The notes beneath the pieces are model-generated. The model was not told the DNA's origin. It did not search any database and worked only from the letters and a program-made list of their open reading frames with translations. Of a stretch of DNA of 64,000 nt, positions 27,285-37,757 are shown piece by piece. The position numbers were made by a program, and so were the translations under genes. Positions within the stretch are counted from its first letter, which is position 1, and the number at the start of each line of letters is the position of its first letter. The DNA is from Desulfobotulus alkaliphilus (lineage in GTDB: Bacteria; Desulfobacterota; Desulfobacteria; Desulfobacterales; ASO4-4): positions 62,001-126,000 of the forward strand of contig NZ_VLLC01000004.1 of the NCBI RefSeq assembly GCF_007830435.1, read 5' to 3'.

Positions 27285-30200
27285 TGTTCCGATTCTTCAT
27301 TGACAGACCGATTTTTGCATCGGTTATATCCATTATTATTGTTCTGTCCGGTGCCGTTGCCTTAAGCATGCTGCCCGTGGAACAGTATCCCGATGTGGTC
27401 CCGCCCCAGGTAGTGGTCACGGCCATCTATCCCGGTGCCAGTGCGGAGGTCATGGCGGAATCCGTGGCGGCTCCCTTAGAGCAGGAGATCAACGGCGTTG
27501 ACAGCATGATCTACATGGAGTCAACGGCCATGGATGACGGGTATCTTCGCATCGTCATCTCCTTTGAATTTGGCACGGATCCGGATCAGGCCACCATCAA
27601 CGTCAACAACCGGGTTCAGGCCGGTCTTGCCAAGCTGCCCCAGCAGGTGAGAAATCAGGGTGTGCGGGTGGAAGCCCAGTCCACCAACATTCTCATGGTG
27701 CCCGTTCTCTATTCTCCGGACAAAAGCCTGAACACCCTGTTCATGGCCAACTATGCCCTGCTCAATGTACTGGATGAGCTGGTCCGCCTGCCCGGTGTGG
27801 GGGATGCCTCCCTCTTCGGGCGGGATGACTATTCCATGCGCATCTGGCTGAGGCCGGACAGGCTGGCCCAGTTTGAACTGACCCCTTCGGATGTTGCGGC
27901 CAGCATCCGGGAACAGAATGCCCAGTTTGCCGCAGGCCGTCTCGGTGCAGAGCCTTCCCCCGCAGGTCAGGCCTTCACCTTTACGGTGAGCACCCGGGGC
28001 CAGCTGGCAACACCCGAGGAATTTTCCAGAATCATTCTCAGGGCCGATGAAGACGGCGGCACCCTGCGCCTTGGGGATGTGGCCCGTGTGGAGCTGGGTG
28101 CCCAGAGCTATGCGGCCTCTGCTTCCTTCAACGGAGATCCCGCCGTGCCCATGGGGGTTTACCTCCAGCCCGGTGCCAATGCCCTGGATACGGCAAAGGC
28201 CGTGCATGATACACTGGAAAGACTTTCCGGGTCTTTCCCCCAGGGACTTTCCTATGTGGTCCCCTATGACACCACGGAATTTGTTGAAATCTCCATAAAG
28301 GAAGTTTTCATCACCCTGATTGTGGCGGTTCTGCTGGTCATTCTTGTTACCTTTCTTTTTCTGCAGCGGCTGCGTGCCACCCTCATTCCCGTGGTGGCCA
28401 TCCCCGTATCCCTCATCGGCACCTTTACGGGTATGCTGCTGCTGGGCTTTTCCGTCAATCTTCTCACCCTCTTCGGTCTGGTTCTGGCCATAGGCATTGT
28501 GGTGGACAACGCCATCATCGTCCTTGAAAACGTGGACCGCCTCATCCGTGTGGAGCGCATGAACGCAAGGGATGCCTCCGTGGAAACCATGAAGCAGGTG
28601 GCAGGTGCCGTTGTCTCCTCCACACTGGTTCTTGTGGCTGTTTTTGCCCCAGTCGCTTTCCTTGGAGGCATGACCGGTGAGCTGTACCGGCAGTTTGCCG
28701 TTACCATTGCGGTTTCCGTTGTGGTTTCCGGTGTGGTGGCCCTTACCCTGACCCCTGCCATGTGTGCCATTCTTCTGGACAGACCGGCACGCAGGGTTTC
28801 CCTTCCCTTCGTCCTTTTCAACAGGGCCTTTGACCGGATCACCCTGGGCTTTACCCGGATGGTGGCCCTTGTGCTGCGCAATACTGTCATTGGCGTATTT
28901 CTCTTTGCGGGCATCATTGCCGCCACCCTTTATTATCTCGACCGCATGCCCTCGGGCCTTGTACCCCAGGAGGATCAAGGGGTTGCCATGCTGGCCTATT
29001 TTCTGCCCCCTGCATCGGCGCTGCCCAAAACCGTCGCCGTCAGGGAGGATCTCTCCCACAGGATTAAAGGCCTTGAGGAGGTAAAGGAGATTACGGCCAT
29101 TGCCGGCTTTGATTTGTTCGCAGGCTCCCTGCGCACCAATGCGGGCATTGCCTTTGCCAACCTGACGGACTGGCGGGAAAGGGAAGAACCGGGTCAACAT
29201 GCCCAGGCCGTGGCAGGTAAAATCATGGGCATCGGCATGGGTGTTCCCGAAGCAAACGTCTTTGCCTTTACCCCGCCCCCCATACAGGGGCTTTCCCTCA
29301 CGGGCGGCGTGGAAGGTTACCTTGCCGTGCGGGGGGATATTACACCAGGGGAAATTGAGGCACTGGGACAAAAACTCATGGCTGCGGCCAATGCCCGGCC
29401 CGAACTGATGAATGCCCGTATCACCCTTGATACCGGGATTCCCCGTTTCCATGCGGAAGTAGACAGGGAAAAGGCCCGTGCCATGGGTGTGCCCATCAAC
29501 CACATTTTTGAAACCATGCAGAGCACCTTTGGCTCCCTTTATGTAAATGACTTCATCTTTGCAGGCCGAAACTGGCAGGTGAACATGCAGTCGGAAAAGG
29601 ATTTCCGTAGCCAGCCCGAAGACCTAAACAAAGTTTTTGTCCGCTCCAGCCATGGAGAAATGCTGCCCTTAAGCTCCCTGGTGACACTGGAGCGCACCTC
29701 AGGCGCAGACATCATCAACCGTTTCAACCTCAATACCGCAGCCCGTTTCATGGCAGATCCCTCCCCCGGATACACCTCGGGTCAGGCCAAGGAAACCATG
29801 GAAGAGCTGCTGTCTGAACTGTTCAATGACGGAAATATCCTCATCGGATGGATCGGTGAAGCCTATCAGCTGGATGCCGCCGCCGGTGCAGGAAGTTTGG
29901 CCTTTGCCATGGGCATTCTCATGGTATTTCTGATTCTGGCTGCCCAATATGAACGCTGGAGCCTTCCCATAGGCGTTCTTTCTGCCGTTCCCTTTGCCGT
30001 TCTGGGTGCCGCACTGGCTTCCCTGCTCAGAGGTTTTCCCAATGACATCTACTTTCAGGTGGGACTTCTGGTTCTCATAGGCCTTGCTGCCAAAAACGCC
30101 ATCCTCATTGTGGAATTTGCCGCCCAGAACAGAAAGGCCGGCATGTCTTCCATGGAGGCTGCCGTTGCAGCGGCCCAGCAGCGTTTCCGGGCCATCATCA

Positions 30201-30406
30201 TGACAGCCCTGACCTTTATCATCGGAACCCTGCCTCTGGTTTTTGCAAGCGGTGCCGGTGCTGCCAGCCGTCAGGAAATCGGAACCGTTGTTGTGGGCGG
30301 TATGGTTCTGGCCAGCTCCCTGGCCCTGATCTTTGTACCTCTGGTTTACAAGCTGGTGGACGACTGTGCGGGCTGGTTCAAAAAAGAAAAAGGGCAGAAA
30401 GTATGA
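27284..30406 (+). CDS. RND-family hydrophobe/amphiphile efflux transporter (HAE1, AcrB-like)
   Basis: 1040 residues, full length. It opens [20 protein letters not shown], followed by the first large periplasmic loop and a second after TM7. The TM4 proton-relay motif reads [14 protein letters not shown], with Asn where AcrB has its second Asp; the TM10 lysine is in [14 protein letters not shown]. Such Asp-Asn variants occur in other HAE1 pumps. It exports drugs, detergents or bile-salt-like compounds using the proton (possibly sodium) gradient. It is co-translated with the adaptor upstream and the TolC gene downstream. Confidence 0.95.
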   Translation: MFRFFIDRPIFASVISIIIVLSGAVALSMLPVEQYPDVVPPQVVVTAIYPGASAEVMAESVAAPLEQEINGVDSMIYMESTAMDDGYLRIVISFEFGTDPDQATINVNNRVQAGLAKLPQQVRNQGVRVEAQSTNILMVPVLYSPDKSLNTLFMANYALLNVLDELVRLPGVGDASLFGRDDYSMRIWLRPDRLAQFELTPSDVAASIREQNAQFAAGRLGAEPSPAGQAFTFTVSTRGQLATPEEFSRIILRADEDGGTLRLGDVARVELGAQSYAASASFNGDPAVPMGVYLQPGANALDTAKAVHDTLERLSGSFPQGLSYVVPYDTTEFVEISIKEVFITLIVAVLLVILVTFLFLQRLRATLIPVVAIPVSLIGTFTGMLLLGFSVNLLTLFGLVLAIGIVVDNAIIVLENVDRLIRVERMNARDASVETMKQVAGAVVSSTLVLVAVFAPVAFLGGMTGELYRQFAVTIAVSVVVSGVVALTLTPAMCAILLDRPARRVSLPFVLFNRAFDRITLGFTRMVALVLRNTVIGVFLFAGIIAATLYYLDRMPSGLVPQEDQGVAMLAYFLPPASALPKTVAVREDLSHRIKGLEEVKEITAIAGFDLFAGSLRTNAGIAFANLTDWREREEPGQHAQAVAGKIMGIGMGVPEANVFAFTPPPIQGLSLTGGVEGYLAVRGDITPGEIEALGQKLMAAANARPELMNARITLDTGIPRFHAEVDREKARAMGVPINHIFETMQSTFGSLYVNDFIFAGRNWQVNMQSEKDFRSQPEDLNKVFVRSSHGEMLPLSSLVTLERTSGADIINRFNLNTAARFMADPSPGYTSGQAKETMEELLSELFNDGNILIGWIGEAYQLDAAAGAGSLAFAMGILMVFLILAAQYERWSLPIGVLSAVPFAVLGAALASLLRGFPNDIYFQVGLLVLIGLAAKNAILIVEFAAQNRKAGMSSMEAAVAAAQQRFRAIIMTALTFIIGTLPLVFASGAGAASRQEIGTVVVGGMVLASSLALIFVPLVYKLVDDCAGWFKKEKGQKV

Positions 30407-30432
30407 AAGCAAAGACCCTGAAAGGAAATGGA

Positions 30433-31701
30433 ATGAAAACCATACCATCAATCATACGGTTGCTTTTTATGGTGATGATTCTGCCGGTGGCGGCTTCTGC
30501 CAGTCCCTACTGCCTTGAGCGCCTCATGGATGAAGCCCTCAACAACCGGGATATTCTCCGCATGTACGAAATTTCCCGCAAACAGGCAGAAAAGGGTGTT
30601 CAGGAACGCCGCGCCGCCTTTATGCCCGGTGTGGATGCCAGTTACACCGCCCATCGCTTAGAAGACAGCACCCTCTTTGAAAACGATGAAAACGCTTCCT
30701 GGAAGATTGCCGCACGATTAAACCTCTTTGCCGGTTTCGGAGACCGGAGTGCGCTGGATACGGCCAGACGCCGGGTGGAAGTGCAGGAAGCCCTCATGGA
30801 CGGCCTGCGCCAGGACATCCGCCTTGAAACGGCCCTTGCCTTTCTTGGTGTGCATCAGGCTTTGGCCGAAAGGGAAGTGGCGGACAGCACCCGCAGGCTT
30901 TACAGCAAGGAGTATGAGCAGGCCGGAACCCGCCATGAAGTGGGTGTAATCCGCAGGGCCGACTATCTTAAAATCAAAGTGGTTCTGGATGATGCGCAGC
31001 AGGCATGGACACGGGCGAATGCCGCCGTAAACCAGGCCGTGAACCAGCTTTCCCGCACAACGGGCATGGCCCTCAGCCCTTCGGATCTGGATTTTTCCGA
31101 CTTTCAGGAGCTTCCCCTGCTGAAGGATTATGTCCTTCTTTCAGAAAAAATGCAGGAAAGGCGGAGTGAGCTGAAAATTCTGGATCTCTCCAGCGCCATG
31201 GCAGAAGACAGTGTCGCCATGGCAAAAAGCGCCTATATGCCCAGAGCGGACCTCTCCCTCTCCCATGGTCAGTCCGCCGACAACTACAGCATTTCCGACA
31301 ATGTTAAGGATGAAACCCGGCTGACCCTTTCTTTATCCGTGAACCTCTTTGACGGTATGAAAAAACCGGCTGTGCTTCAGAAAAGCCGCCTTGAAATCCG
31401 CCGCATTGCGCATGAAAGAAAGGAAACCCTGGACAGCCTGAACGTTCAGCTTAAAAATCTTCTGCTGGATGCAGACGTTGCCGGAAAAAATCTTCAGGTG
31501 GCGGAAGCGGGTATGGATGAAGCCAGAGAGCACCTCAGGGTAACGGAATACAGCTACAGGGAAGGGGTGGCCACCACCACGGATCTGCTGGATGCCATTG
31601 CCTATCTTTCCAGAGCCTCGGCAAACCGCATCACCGCCCGCAGCACCTATCTGCAGACCTCCTTCAGAATCCGCCATCTGGTGGCGGGGCTTGGTGAATA
31701 A
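30433..31701 (+). CDS. TolC-family outer-membrane efflux channel
   Basis: 422 residues from ATG 30433 (after AAAGGAAA), giving the signal peptide MKTIPSIIRLLFMVMILPVA. Two repeated helical halves are typical of TolC: AGTRHEVGVIRRADYLKIKV in the first and EYSYREGVATTTDLLDAIAY in the second. An upstream ATG (30403) overlapping the pump stop is possible. It completes the tripartite pump. Confidence 0.92.
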   Translation: MKTIPSIIRLLFMVMILPVAASASPYCLERLMDEALNNRDILRMYEISRKQAEKGVQERRAAFMPGVDASYTAHRLEDSTLFENDENASWKIAARLNLFAGFGDRSALDTARRRVEVQEALMDGLRQDIRLETALAFLGVHQALAEREVADSTRRLYSKEYEQAGTRHEVGVIRRADYLKIKVVLDDAQQAWTRANAAVNQAVNQLSRTTGMALSPSDLDFSDFQELPLLKDYVLLSEKMQERRSELKILDLSSAMAEDSVAMAKSAYMPRADLSLSHGQSADNYSISDNVKDETRLTLSLSVNLFDGMKKPAVLQKSRLEIRRIAHERKETLDSLNVQLKNLLLDADVAGKNLQVAEAGMDEAREHLRVTEYSYREGVATTTDLLDAIAYLSRASANRITARSTYLQTSFRIRHLVAGLGE

Positions 31702-31726
31702 GTGCAGGGGAGATGACATAAAAAAA

Positions 31727-31754
31727 CCCGGCAAAAGGAAAGGCCTTTGCCGGG
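31727..31754. terminator. Hairpin terminator after the efflux operon
   Basis: CCCGGCAAA (31727-31735) pairs with TTTGCCGGG (31746-31754). The plus strand lacks a good T-run after it, whereas the minus strand has TTTTTT, so it may work in either direction. It lies 26 bases after the TolC stop. Confidence 0.6.
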
Positions 31755-31929
31755 CTCCCAATTATTTCGAAAAAAACATTCAGTACCGAGGCTATCTGTA
31801 TGTGACAAAACAACAGAACACAAACAACACAAGGAAACTCGAGTTCCACAGAAATTTTACGATACGCTTTGACTAAGAAAAGCTTCTCATCTTAAATACG
31901 CAATCCTCCAGATATTTTTTTGAAATTTG

Positions 31930-32151
31930 AAATCTGATTACCACTGTCTTTCAGCCATACGAACCTTAATCATGAAAATTATATGACCAGATTTTACGGA
32001 TGTTCGAGGGCAAGCTTAAAGGGTGCCCCTACATAAAACAAGGTCATATAAACCATTCGTAGGGGCATGACTTACGCCTGCCCTTATTAAAATGGACCTG
32101 ACAACAACCGGACCAGCAAACTGGGGCTGAATCAGGATAGTAATCAGATTT
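31930..32151 (+). repeat. Repeat family A, copy 2
   Basis: 222 bases, bounded by AAATCTGATTACC and AGTAATCAGATTT (inverted). The interior matches copy 1: TTTCAGCCATACGAAC, AAAGGGTGCCCCTAC, ATTCGTAGGGGCATG, and CAACCGGACCAGCAAACTGG. The rest of the 507-base gap between the TolC gene and the next stop holds only the hairpin at 31727 and AT-rich sequence. Confidence 0.8.
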
Positions 32152-32208
32152 GGAAATACTCAATTTCGTCAAAAAACGAACCAACCCTTTAAAACCACCC
32201 ACTTCCAA

Positions 32209-34152
32209 TCAGGGTTTACCTACAAAGGTATAAGTAAAAGAACGGCTGTACCCGGTCCGCAGAACAGTTGCTGTAATCGTATCACGGACACCGGAATCAG
32301 CACCTGGAATAAAAATACGGGCCTGGCCATTGCTGTCTGTTTTTACGGTTTCGGAATCAGTATAACCATCCGTACCCACAACACTGAAGCCGATCTCCAC
32401 ACCTTCATGGGCAGGAGAAATACTTGCCGTTACAGTAACACTCACGCCCTCAGGGGGAGATGCAGGGGCTGCACTGAGGTTGAGTGCATAAGTTTCAAGG
32501 GTTTCTCCGGGAAGACTGATAAGAAGCGACTCATTCATGTCAGACCGGCTCACCCTTGCATAACCGCCATCGGATGTAACCCTCACCTCAAAAGTCAAGG
32601 AACCCGGACCCGCCAGTGTTTTACTCTCTGCACCTGTCACGCCCTGTACGGGACTGACCCTTACCTGCAAGGGAAATTCGCCACTAGTGACCTGCACAAT
32701 CACCTGCCAGGTCAGAATCCCCTGGCTTGAGCCAACAAGACTCCTGCTTACCTTCCATCCCTGCCCGTCAATTGCAGTGCCATCATCTTTTTCACTTGAA
32801 GTATCCACAGCCAGAATGGTTTCCATACCCGACTGAACCGCAGCAATAACACTGTCTATCACTCCCTGAATATTCACTGCATCCACAATCCAGCTTCCTT
32901 CCGGAAGGGTCATGGTCACGCCTTCTTCTCCGCCTGCACCCGTCTTCTTCTTATCACTGACATAAATCAGAGGATTTCCTTCCTCATCCTTCCCTTCAGC
33001 AATTATAATGGATGCACTGTCTTTTTCTGCTGTCGCATCCATCACAGTCATCTGGGCACTATCGGCATCATCACTTATGACTGCATCATGGAGCCGCTTA
33101 AGACTTTGTTTAATTTTATTTTTTTCCTCATCACCCAGAACTCCGGGAAGCCGGTCATCAATGGACTGAACAAATTCATCCGCTGCCTTTTCAGGATCAT
33201 TGCCATAATTATTCTCAAGATGGTCCTTTTGCTTTGCCGCATACTCATGCAACTGCTTTTCCATCTCAGAAGCAACCATGTCCTCAATCTCATCCATGAG
33301 AATATTTCCATCAATGGACGGATTGAAATTCCTGCCTTTCTCCGTCAGGTCAGCCCCCTCCTTCAAAAAAGAGTCAATGTCCGCCCTGCCGTTAACAGAT
33401 CCCCTTTCAGCAACATCGGCAAACTCAATTCCGTCAACTATGGTTGCACTGGGAGATGTCAGATCATTAAAAAGGACATTGGCCTGATTATCATACTTGC
33501 CTTCACGGAAACTCTGCCAGAAGGCCTCGGCGTTGTCTTCCACATCCTTACGGTTCATGATCCCCCTGCTCTTCAGGGCATACTCATAGGCCTCCTGTTT
33601 TCCCTGATCAGAAATCTGATCAAGAACATTCAGGACCCTCTCTCTTCCCCTTTGTGCACTGAAGCCAAGACCGTTTACCAAAAAATCCCATGCTGCACGA
33701 AGGGACTTGGATTCCCTGCTCCCATCCTGTCTCCCAGCCGGAAGCCTGACACCCATGGGATCGCGTGCAAAAGCATAGGACTTTTTAACGGCCGACTTTG
33801 CCTCGTCAATTCTCAGCACAGCCTTTTCCACCTCATCAAGTGAATCCAAAATCTGCATCTGCAGCTCCAGCCACCGCTCAACAGATGCCGGATCAGGGTC
33901 TTCTTCTCCGTAAGGCTTGTTGAAATCACTGCTCATAGCCGCCATAAATGCTAATCTGGCAAGGCCGACTGTCTTGCTGAACTCAGAAATTGTATTGTAG
34001 TCCTGATAAGTTTGTGAAGCAGATACCGGAGGTCCCGGAGGAGGAGGCGTCTGAGGTGTTGAGCCTGAGCCCGAACTGCTGCTGTTGCATCCGGTTAAAA
34101 AAATAAGAAGCATTGCTGCAGCCACTGAAAAAAGAATCCTTTGCATAAGCAT
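32209..34152 (-). CDS. Large lipoprotein with C-terminal Ig-like domain
   Basis: 647 residues from ATG 34152, six bases after AAGGGGG. It has a lipoprotein signal peptide with lipobox FLTGC, then a Ser/Gly/Pro linker (PQTPPPPGPPVSAS). The middle is helical and acidic (residues about 40-360). The C-terminus has an Ig-like (Big-1/invasin-type) domain: VTVTASISPAHEGVEIGFSV ... TDSNGQARIFIPGA. It is probably surface or periplasm facing. Function unknown. No neighbouring gene is coupled to it. Confidence 0.75.
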   Translation of the reverse strand: MLMQRILFSVAAAMLLIFLTGCNSSSSGSGSTPQTPPPPGPPVSASQTYQDYNTISEFSKTVGLARLAFMAAMSSDFNKPYGEEDPDPASVERWLELQMQILDSLDEVEKAVLRIDEAKSAVKKSYAFARDPMGVRLPAGRQDGSRESKSLRAAWDFLVNGLGFSAQRGRERVLNVLDQISDQGKQEAYEYALKSRGIMNRKDVEDNAEAFWQSFREGKYDNQANVLFNDLTSPSATIVDGIEFADVAERGSVNGRADIDSFLKEGADLTEKGRNFNPSIDGNILMDEIEDMVASEMEKQLHEYAAKQKDHLENNYGNDPEKAADEFVQSIDDRLPGVLGDEEKNKIKQSLKRLHDAVISDDADSAQMTVMDATAEKDSASIIIAEGKDEEGNPLIYVSDKKKTGAGGEEGVTMTLPEGSWIVDAVNIQGVIDSVIAAVQSGMETILAVDTSSEKDDGTAIDGQGWKVSRSLVGSSQGILTWQVIVQVTSGEFPLQVRVSPVQGVTGAESKTLAGPGSLTFEVRVTSDGGYARVSRSDMNESLLISLPGETLETYALNLSAAPASPPEGVSVTVTASISPAHEGVEIGFSVVGTDGYTDSETVKTDSNGQARIFIPGADSGVRDTITATVLRTGYSRSFTYTFVGKP

Positions 34153-34681
34153 ATCGAACCCCCTTCTTAACAGTATTATGCGATATAACACACAGAACAG
34201 GGGCTACACACAACCCCCGCCCCCAAAACCGCGTTCACCCCATCCCTCAAAGCCATCTGGTTGAAAACCTACCTGACATCCCCCAAAAAATGCTCGCTGG
34301 CGGAAGTGACCGTGCCTGTTTTCATTAAGCCTGATCAAGCATTCAAGTGGTGCCAGCCGATCTCCCATACTTCTGATCAGGGCTGCTGTCCAAATTAAAG
34401 ACTCTGGTACTTTTAAGGATGACAATCATTATATTAAATTATTGATTATATTTATCACAGTCAAATCAAAATGGAAATAAATTTTCTTTCTGATTTTTTT
34501 TCGTTAAGATCTTCACATGGTTCATCCACGGCATAAATCATACCGGTACCCGCATGACTCAGAATAAGACCCGTATCCCTGCCCCATACCCCGGGTCTGC
34601 CCCAAAAAAAATGGCTGCATTTTTTGAACAGGCCCGTAAAAAAGCATCGTTTTCTGCCCTATATTATTAAGGACACAAGCA
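34153..34681. other. Intergenic region, AT-rich, no gene seen
   Basis: This 529-base divergent gap contains an AT-rich stretch at about 34420-34510 and no good open frame, repeat or terminator. It should hold the promoters of the lipoprotein (minus) and the glycosyltransferase (plus), but I could not pick convincing boxes. Confidence 0.5.
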
Positions 34682-35551
34682 ATGAGCCAGCAGAAAACCA
34701 AAAAGCCTGTATTGGCTGAAAGCACAAAAATCTCATGCATCATCCCCTCGAAAAACAGAAAAAACCTGCTGGCAGGGGCCCTGAAAAGCATCCTTGCCCA
34801 GCATCCGGTACCCGCTTTTTTCCATCCCCCTGAAATTCTTGTGGTGGATGACGGCTCCTCCGACGGGACAGACGCCATGCTGAGGGCAGATTTCCCGGAA
34901 GTCATCAGAATCCGCACCCAGGGCATCGGTCCGGGCCCTGCCAGAAATGCCGGGGCAAAGGCCGCCGGAGGGGATATTCTCTTTTTTCTGGACTCCGATG
35001 ACATCTGGAGACCCACACACCTGCAAAGCCTGATCCCCTGTTTTGTAAAGGGCGCATCCTTTGCCTGCAGCAGGGCCTTCAACCATAACCTTGTGGACGG
35101 AAAAGACTTCACCATTCCTGATACGGATGTGGATCTTTCCCGAAACGCTTTTTCCCGTATGCTGCGCTGGTGTGATATGGTACCCTCTGCCTTTGCCGTC
35201 CGCAGGGATGTCTTTTTTCTGGCAGGGGGATTTCCGGATACCCAATGGGGCGAGGACTGGCTTTTTTTCCTTGAACTCTGCGCAAGGCAAAAGCTATGCT
35301 TTGTCCCTGAGATTACCGTTGAACGAACCCTGCACGCCGAAAGCCTCTGTGCAGATGAAAAACTTAAGCAGCGTATTCTCACCATGCTGGACAGACTCAA
35401 GGCTGCCGTATCCACCCTGCCGGGCACAGGCCCGGAAAATCAGGAACACTTTCTGTCCTTAAAAAAACTTGTATTGGAAAAAGGAGACGCATGGAGAAGC
35501 ATTCAGGACTTTTATACTGCTGCCAGAGAAGCGGGTCTGACGGCCCCATGA
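34682..35551 (+). CDS. Family 2 glycosyltransferase
   Basis: 289 residues with a GT-A fold. It has ISCIIPSKNRKNLLAGALKS, the nucleotide-binding ILVVDDGSSDGT, PARNAGAKAAGGDILFFLDS followed by DD (the metal-binding DxD-like site), and GEDWLFFLELC as the likely catalytic ED-W region. No membrane segment. It would transfer a sugar to a surface glycan or lipid, but no polysaccharide cluster is near. Its last bases overlap folE2 (ATGA), an odd pairing that suggests co-translation without an obvious shared role. Confidence 0.85.
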   Translation: MSQQKTKKPVLAESTKISCIIPSKNRKNLLAGALKSILAQHPVPAFFHPPEILVVDDGSSDGTDAMLRADFPEVIRIRTQGIGPGPARNAGAKAAGGDILFFLDSDDIWRPTHLQSLIPCFVKGASFACSRAFNHNLVDGKDFTIPDTDVDLSRNAFSRMLRWCDMVPSAFAVRRDVFFLAGGFPDTQWGEDWLFFLELCARQKLCFVPEITVERTLHAESLCADEKLKQRILTMLDRLKAAVSTLPGTGPENQEHFLSLKKLVLEKGDAWRSIQDFYTAAREAGLTAP

Positions 35552-36441
35552 TTTCCGATGAGGATCATACCCGGGTGCTGGCCACCTGCACGGACATTCC
35601 CGAAGAAGTGCCGGATTTCCGCCTTCCCATTGACGGGGTTGGTATTGGCAACAAAACCGTATGGATAAAGCTTCCCAGCGGCCTCACGCCCTTTGCCGCC
35701 GACATCCGGGTAAACCTGCCGGGCCACATCAAGGGCATCCATATGTCCCGCATTGAAGCCGTGATCAGTGAACTGCTGGAAAAGGAGTTTGCCGATATAG
35801 GGCTGTATGCCGCAGCCCTTGCCGAAGGCATTCTAAAAACCCAGGAAGGCGACAGGGCCGATGTCCGCATCAAGGGCAAACTTCCCATACTGCAGAAGAC
35901 CCCCGCCAGTCAGAGGATTTCGCTGGATACCCTTGAGGTCTCCGCAAGGGCCCTTGTCTTTTCTTCCGCAGGCCACAGAAGCAGCCGGGTGACCATATCC
36001 GCAGGGGTCCACCACATCACCGCCTGCCCCTGTACCCAGGCATACAACCGGGTCCTCTTTGAAACGGACACGGAGCTGCCCCTGATCACCCACTCCCAGC
36101 GCTCCTTCACAAGGCTTTCCATGGAAAGGCATGGGGATCTGCCCGGCTTTTCCGATCTATTTGACTGCCTCAACGCAGGTCTCCATGTAACCTCCGATCT
36201 TCTGAAACGCACCGACGAGGCGGAAGTGGTACTCAAAGCCCACACCAGCCCCCAGTTTGCAGAGGACACCACAAGGGAAACAGCCAGACAGGCAGGACTT
36301 CGTTTCGGAAAAATTCTTCCGGCCAGTACCCTCATCAGTATCCGTTCCGACAGCCTGGAAAGCATCCATACCCATGACGTGATCGCCAGCATCCATACCA
36401 CTCTGGGGGATATTCTTTCCGTGTTGGAAGAAAACAACTGA
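35548..36441 (+). CDS. folE2: GTP cyclohydrolase I type IB (FolE2)
   Basis: 297 residues. Family signatures are GVGIGNKTVWIKLPSG, LPGHIKGIHMSRIEAVI and the metal-site ITACPCTQAYNRV. The enzyme makes 7,8-dihydroneopterin triphosphate from GTP, the first step to folate and to queuosine. FolE2 can work with metals other than zinc and is often induced when zinc is scarce. Here it lies just before a Zn/Mn-type importer, separated by a miniature element. ATG 35548 overlaps the previous stop by four bases. It links with pabABC (folate) and tgt (queuosine) in this window. Confidence 0.92.
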   Translation: MISDEDHTRVLATCTDIPEEVPDFRLPIDGVGIGNKTVWIKLPSGLTPFAADIRVNLPGHIKGIHMSRIEAVISELLEKEFADIGLYAAALAEGILKTQEGDRADVRIKGKLPILQKTPASQRISLDTLEVSARALVFSSAGHRSSRVTISAGVHHITACPCTQAYNRVLFETDTELPLITHSQRSFTRLSMERHGDLPGFSDLFDCLNAGLHVTSDLLKRTDEAEVVLKAHTSPQFAEDTTRETARQAGLRFGKILPASTLISIRSDSLESIHTHDVIASIHTTLGDILSVLEENN

Positions 36442-36447
36442 TTAGCA

Positions 36448-36757
36448 GTAATTGCAGTAGCTTCGTACTGTTGCAAGGCACCCTGGCTATTTGCAAGTGA
36501 CATTGCAATCGTTTCGGATCAGAGCTTCGCAGACCTGTGCGAAAGAAGCGGCAAACTGTCTGAGCCGCCACAAAGGCAGCGTGCTTAAAGCCTGCCATGG
36601 CAATCATAAAGCTTATCCTGCCTGTGGCGGGGAGTTTTTGCCGCTTCCGCACAGGACAAGAAGCTCCCGAATAAGATTGCGTCACGGGCAAATAGTCTGG
36701 GTGGCTGTGCATCTATCTGGCAGGTATGGCACCTGAAAAATTGTGCAGAACTGTTAC
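36448..36757 (+). mobile_element. IS66-like miniature element (family B), copy 3
   Basis: 310 bases, same length and orientation as copy 1 and nearly the same sequence in the core. Ends are GTAATTGCAGTAGC and GTGCAGAACTGTTAC. Flanks GATTAGCA and GATTACAG agree only over five bases, so the target duplication has decayed. It lies between folE2 and the importer and carries its own hairpins, which may affect read-through. Confidence 0.78.
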
Positions 36758-36808
36758 GATTACAGCAAAAGACTGAAAAAACCGCCCATAAAAAAGGAAG
36801 ACAGAACC

Positions 36809-37744
36809 ATGACGCCCTGTACCGGAACCCGTCGTTTTGTGAGCTTTTTTCTTGCCCTCCTGATTTCAGCAGCCCTCATGCCAGCGGCCCATGGAGAAAC
36901 TCCCCGCCGCATTGTGGCCTCCACCACACAGATAGCGGATTTTGCGAGAAACATTACCGGTGACCGCTGGGAGGTCCACAGCATTCTGGCGGCCGGTGCC
37001 GACCCCCATACCTACACGCCCACACCCCGGGATGCGGAAAGGGTGGCCAATGCCCATCTTGTGCTCCAGAACGGACTGATGCTGGAAGGCAAAAACTGGA
37101 TGGAAACCCTTGCCCGGGCCAGCGGCAAACCCCTTGTGACCTGCACCGATGGCATAACACCCCTTGAGGTGGAAGAAAACGGTGAAACCATCCTTGATCC
37201 CCATGCCTGGTTTTCTCCCAAAAATGCCGCCGTTTATGTACGCAATATTCTGAAAGCCGTTTCCGATATGGACCCTGAAGGCAAAGCGCTTTTTGAGGCC
37301 AGAGCCGAACTCTATCTCCAGCAGCTCCGGGTTCTGGACACATGGATACGGGCAAGCGTTGCCACCATTCCTCCCGAAAGGCGGCTCCTTGTCACCAGCC
37401 ATGATGCCTTCAACTATTTCTGCCGGGAATACCGCTTCAACCCCCAGAACAACTACCTCAGCCTTGCGCCTGTGGGCTGGTCAACGGGAGGCGAGGTCGG
37501 AGCCGGTTCCACACCGGCAAGACTGCGTCAGGTCATGGAAAGCATCCGGGAAATGGGGGCTCCGGCCATTTTTGTGGAAACCAGTGTGAATCCGCGGCAG
37601 ATACGGGAAATCGCCACACAGGCGGGTATCCGCGTTGGCGGTGCCCTCTATTCCGATGCCATGGGGCCTCCGGGCAGCGCCGGTGAAACCTACATCGGCA
37701 TGATGCGGGAAAATACCCTGACCATAGTGGAAGCTCTCCGCTAA
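36809..37744 (+). CDS. Zn/Mn-type ABC transporter substrate-binding protein
   Basis: 311 residues from ATG 36809 (after AAGGAAG) with a cleavable signal peptide ending PAAHG. Cluster A-I metal-binding family: likely ligands are His in GADPHTYTP, His in LDPHAWFSP, His in VTSHDAFNYF and Asp in LYSDAMGPPG, a His3-Asp set as in TroA/ZnuA. There is no His-rich loop, which most dedicated ZnuA proteins have. The metal (Zn or Mn) is therefore open. It starts a gene set with the ATPase and the permease-regulator fusion. Confidence 0.9.
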   Translation: MTPCTGTRRFVSFFLALLISAALMPAAHGETPRRIVASTTQIADFARNITGDRWEVHSILAAGADPHTYTPTPRDAERVANAHLVLQNGLMLEGKNWMETLARASGKPLVTCTDGITPLEVEENGETILDPHAWFSPKNAAVYVRNILKAVSDMDPEGKALFEARAELYLQQLRVLDTWIRASVATIPPERRLLVTSHDAFNYFCREYRFNPQNNYLSLAPVGWSTGGEVGAGSTPARLRQVMESIREMGAPAIFVETSVNPRQIREIATQAGIRVGGALYSDAMGPPGSAGETYIGMMRENTLTIVEALR

Positions 37745-37757
37745 GAAAGGAAAGGAA

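Noticed and set aside
27521-29503. 660-residue open frame on the minus strand opposite the RND transporter
   Set aside because: Low-complexity, Gly/His/Lys-rich shadow of a GC-rich coding strand; the plus frame is a complete AcrB-like protein.
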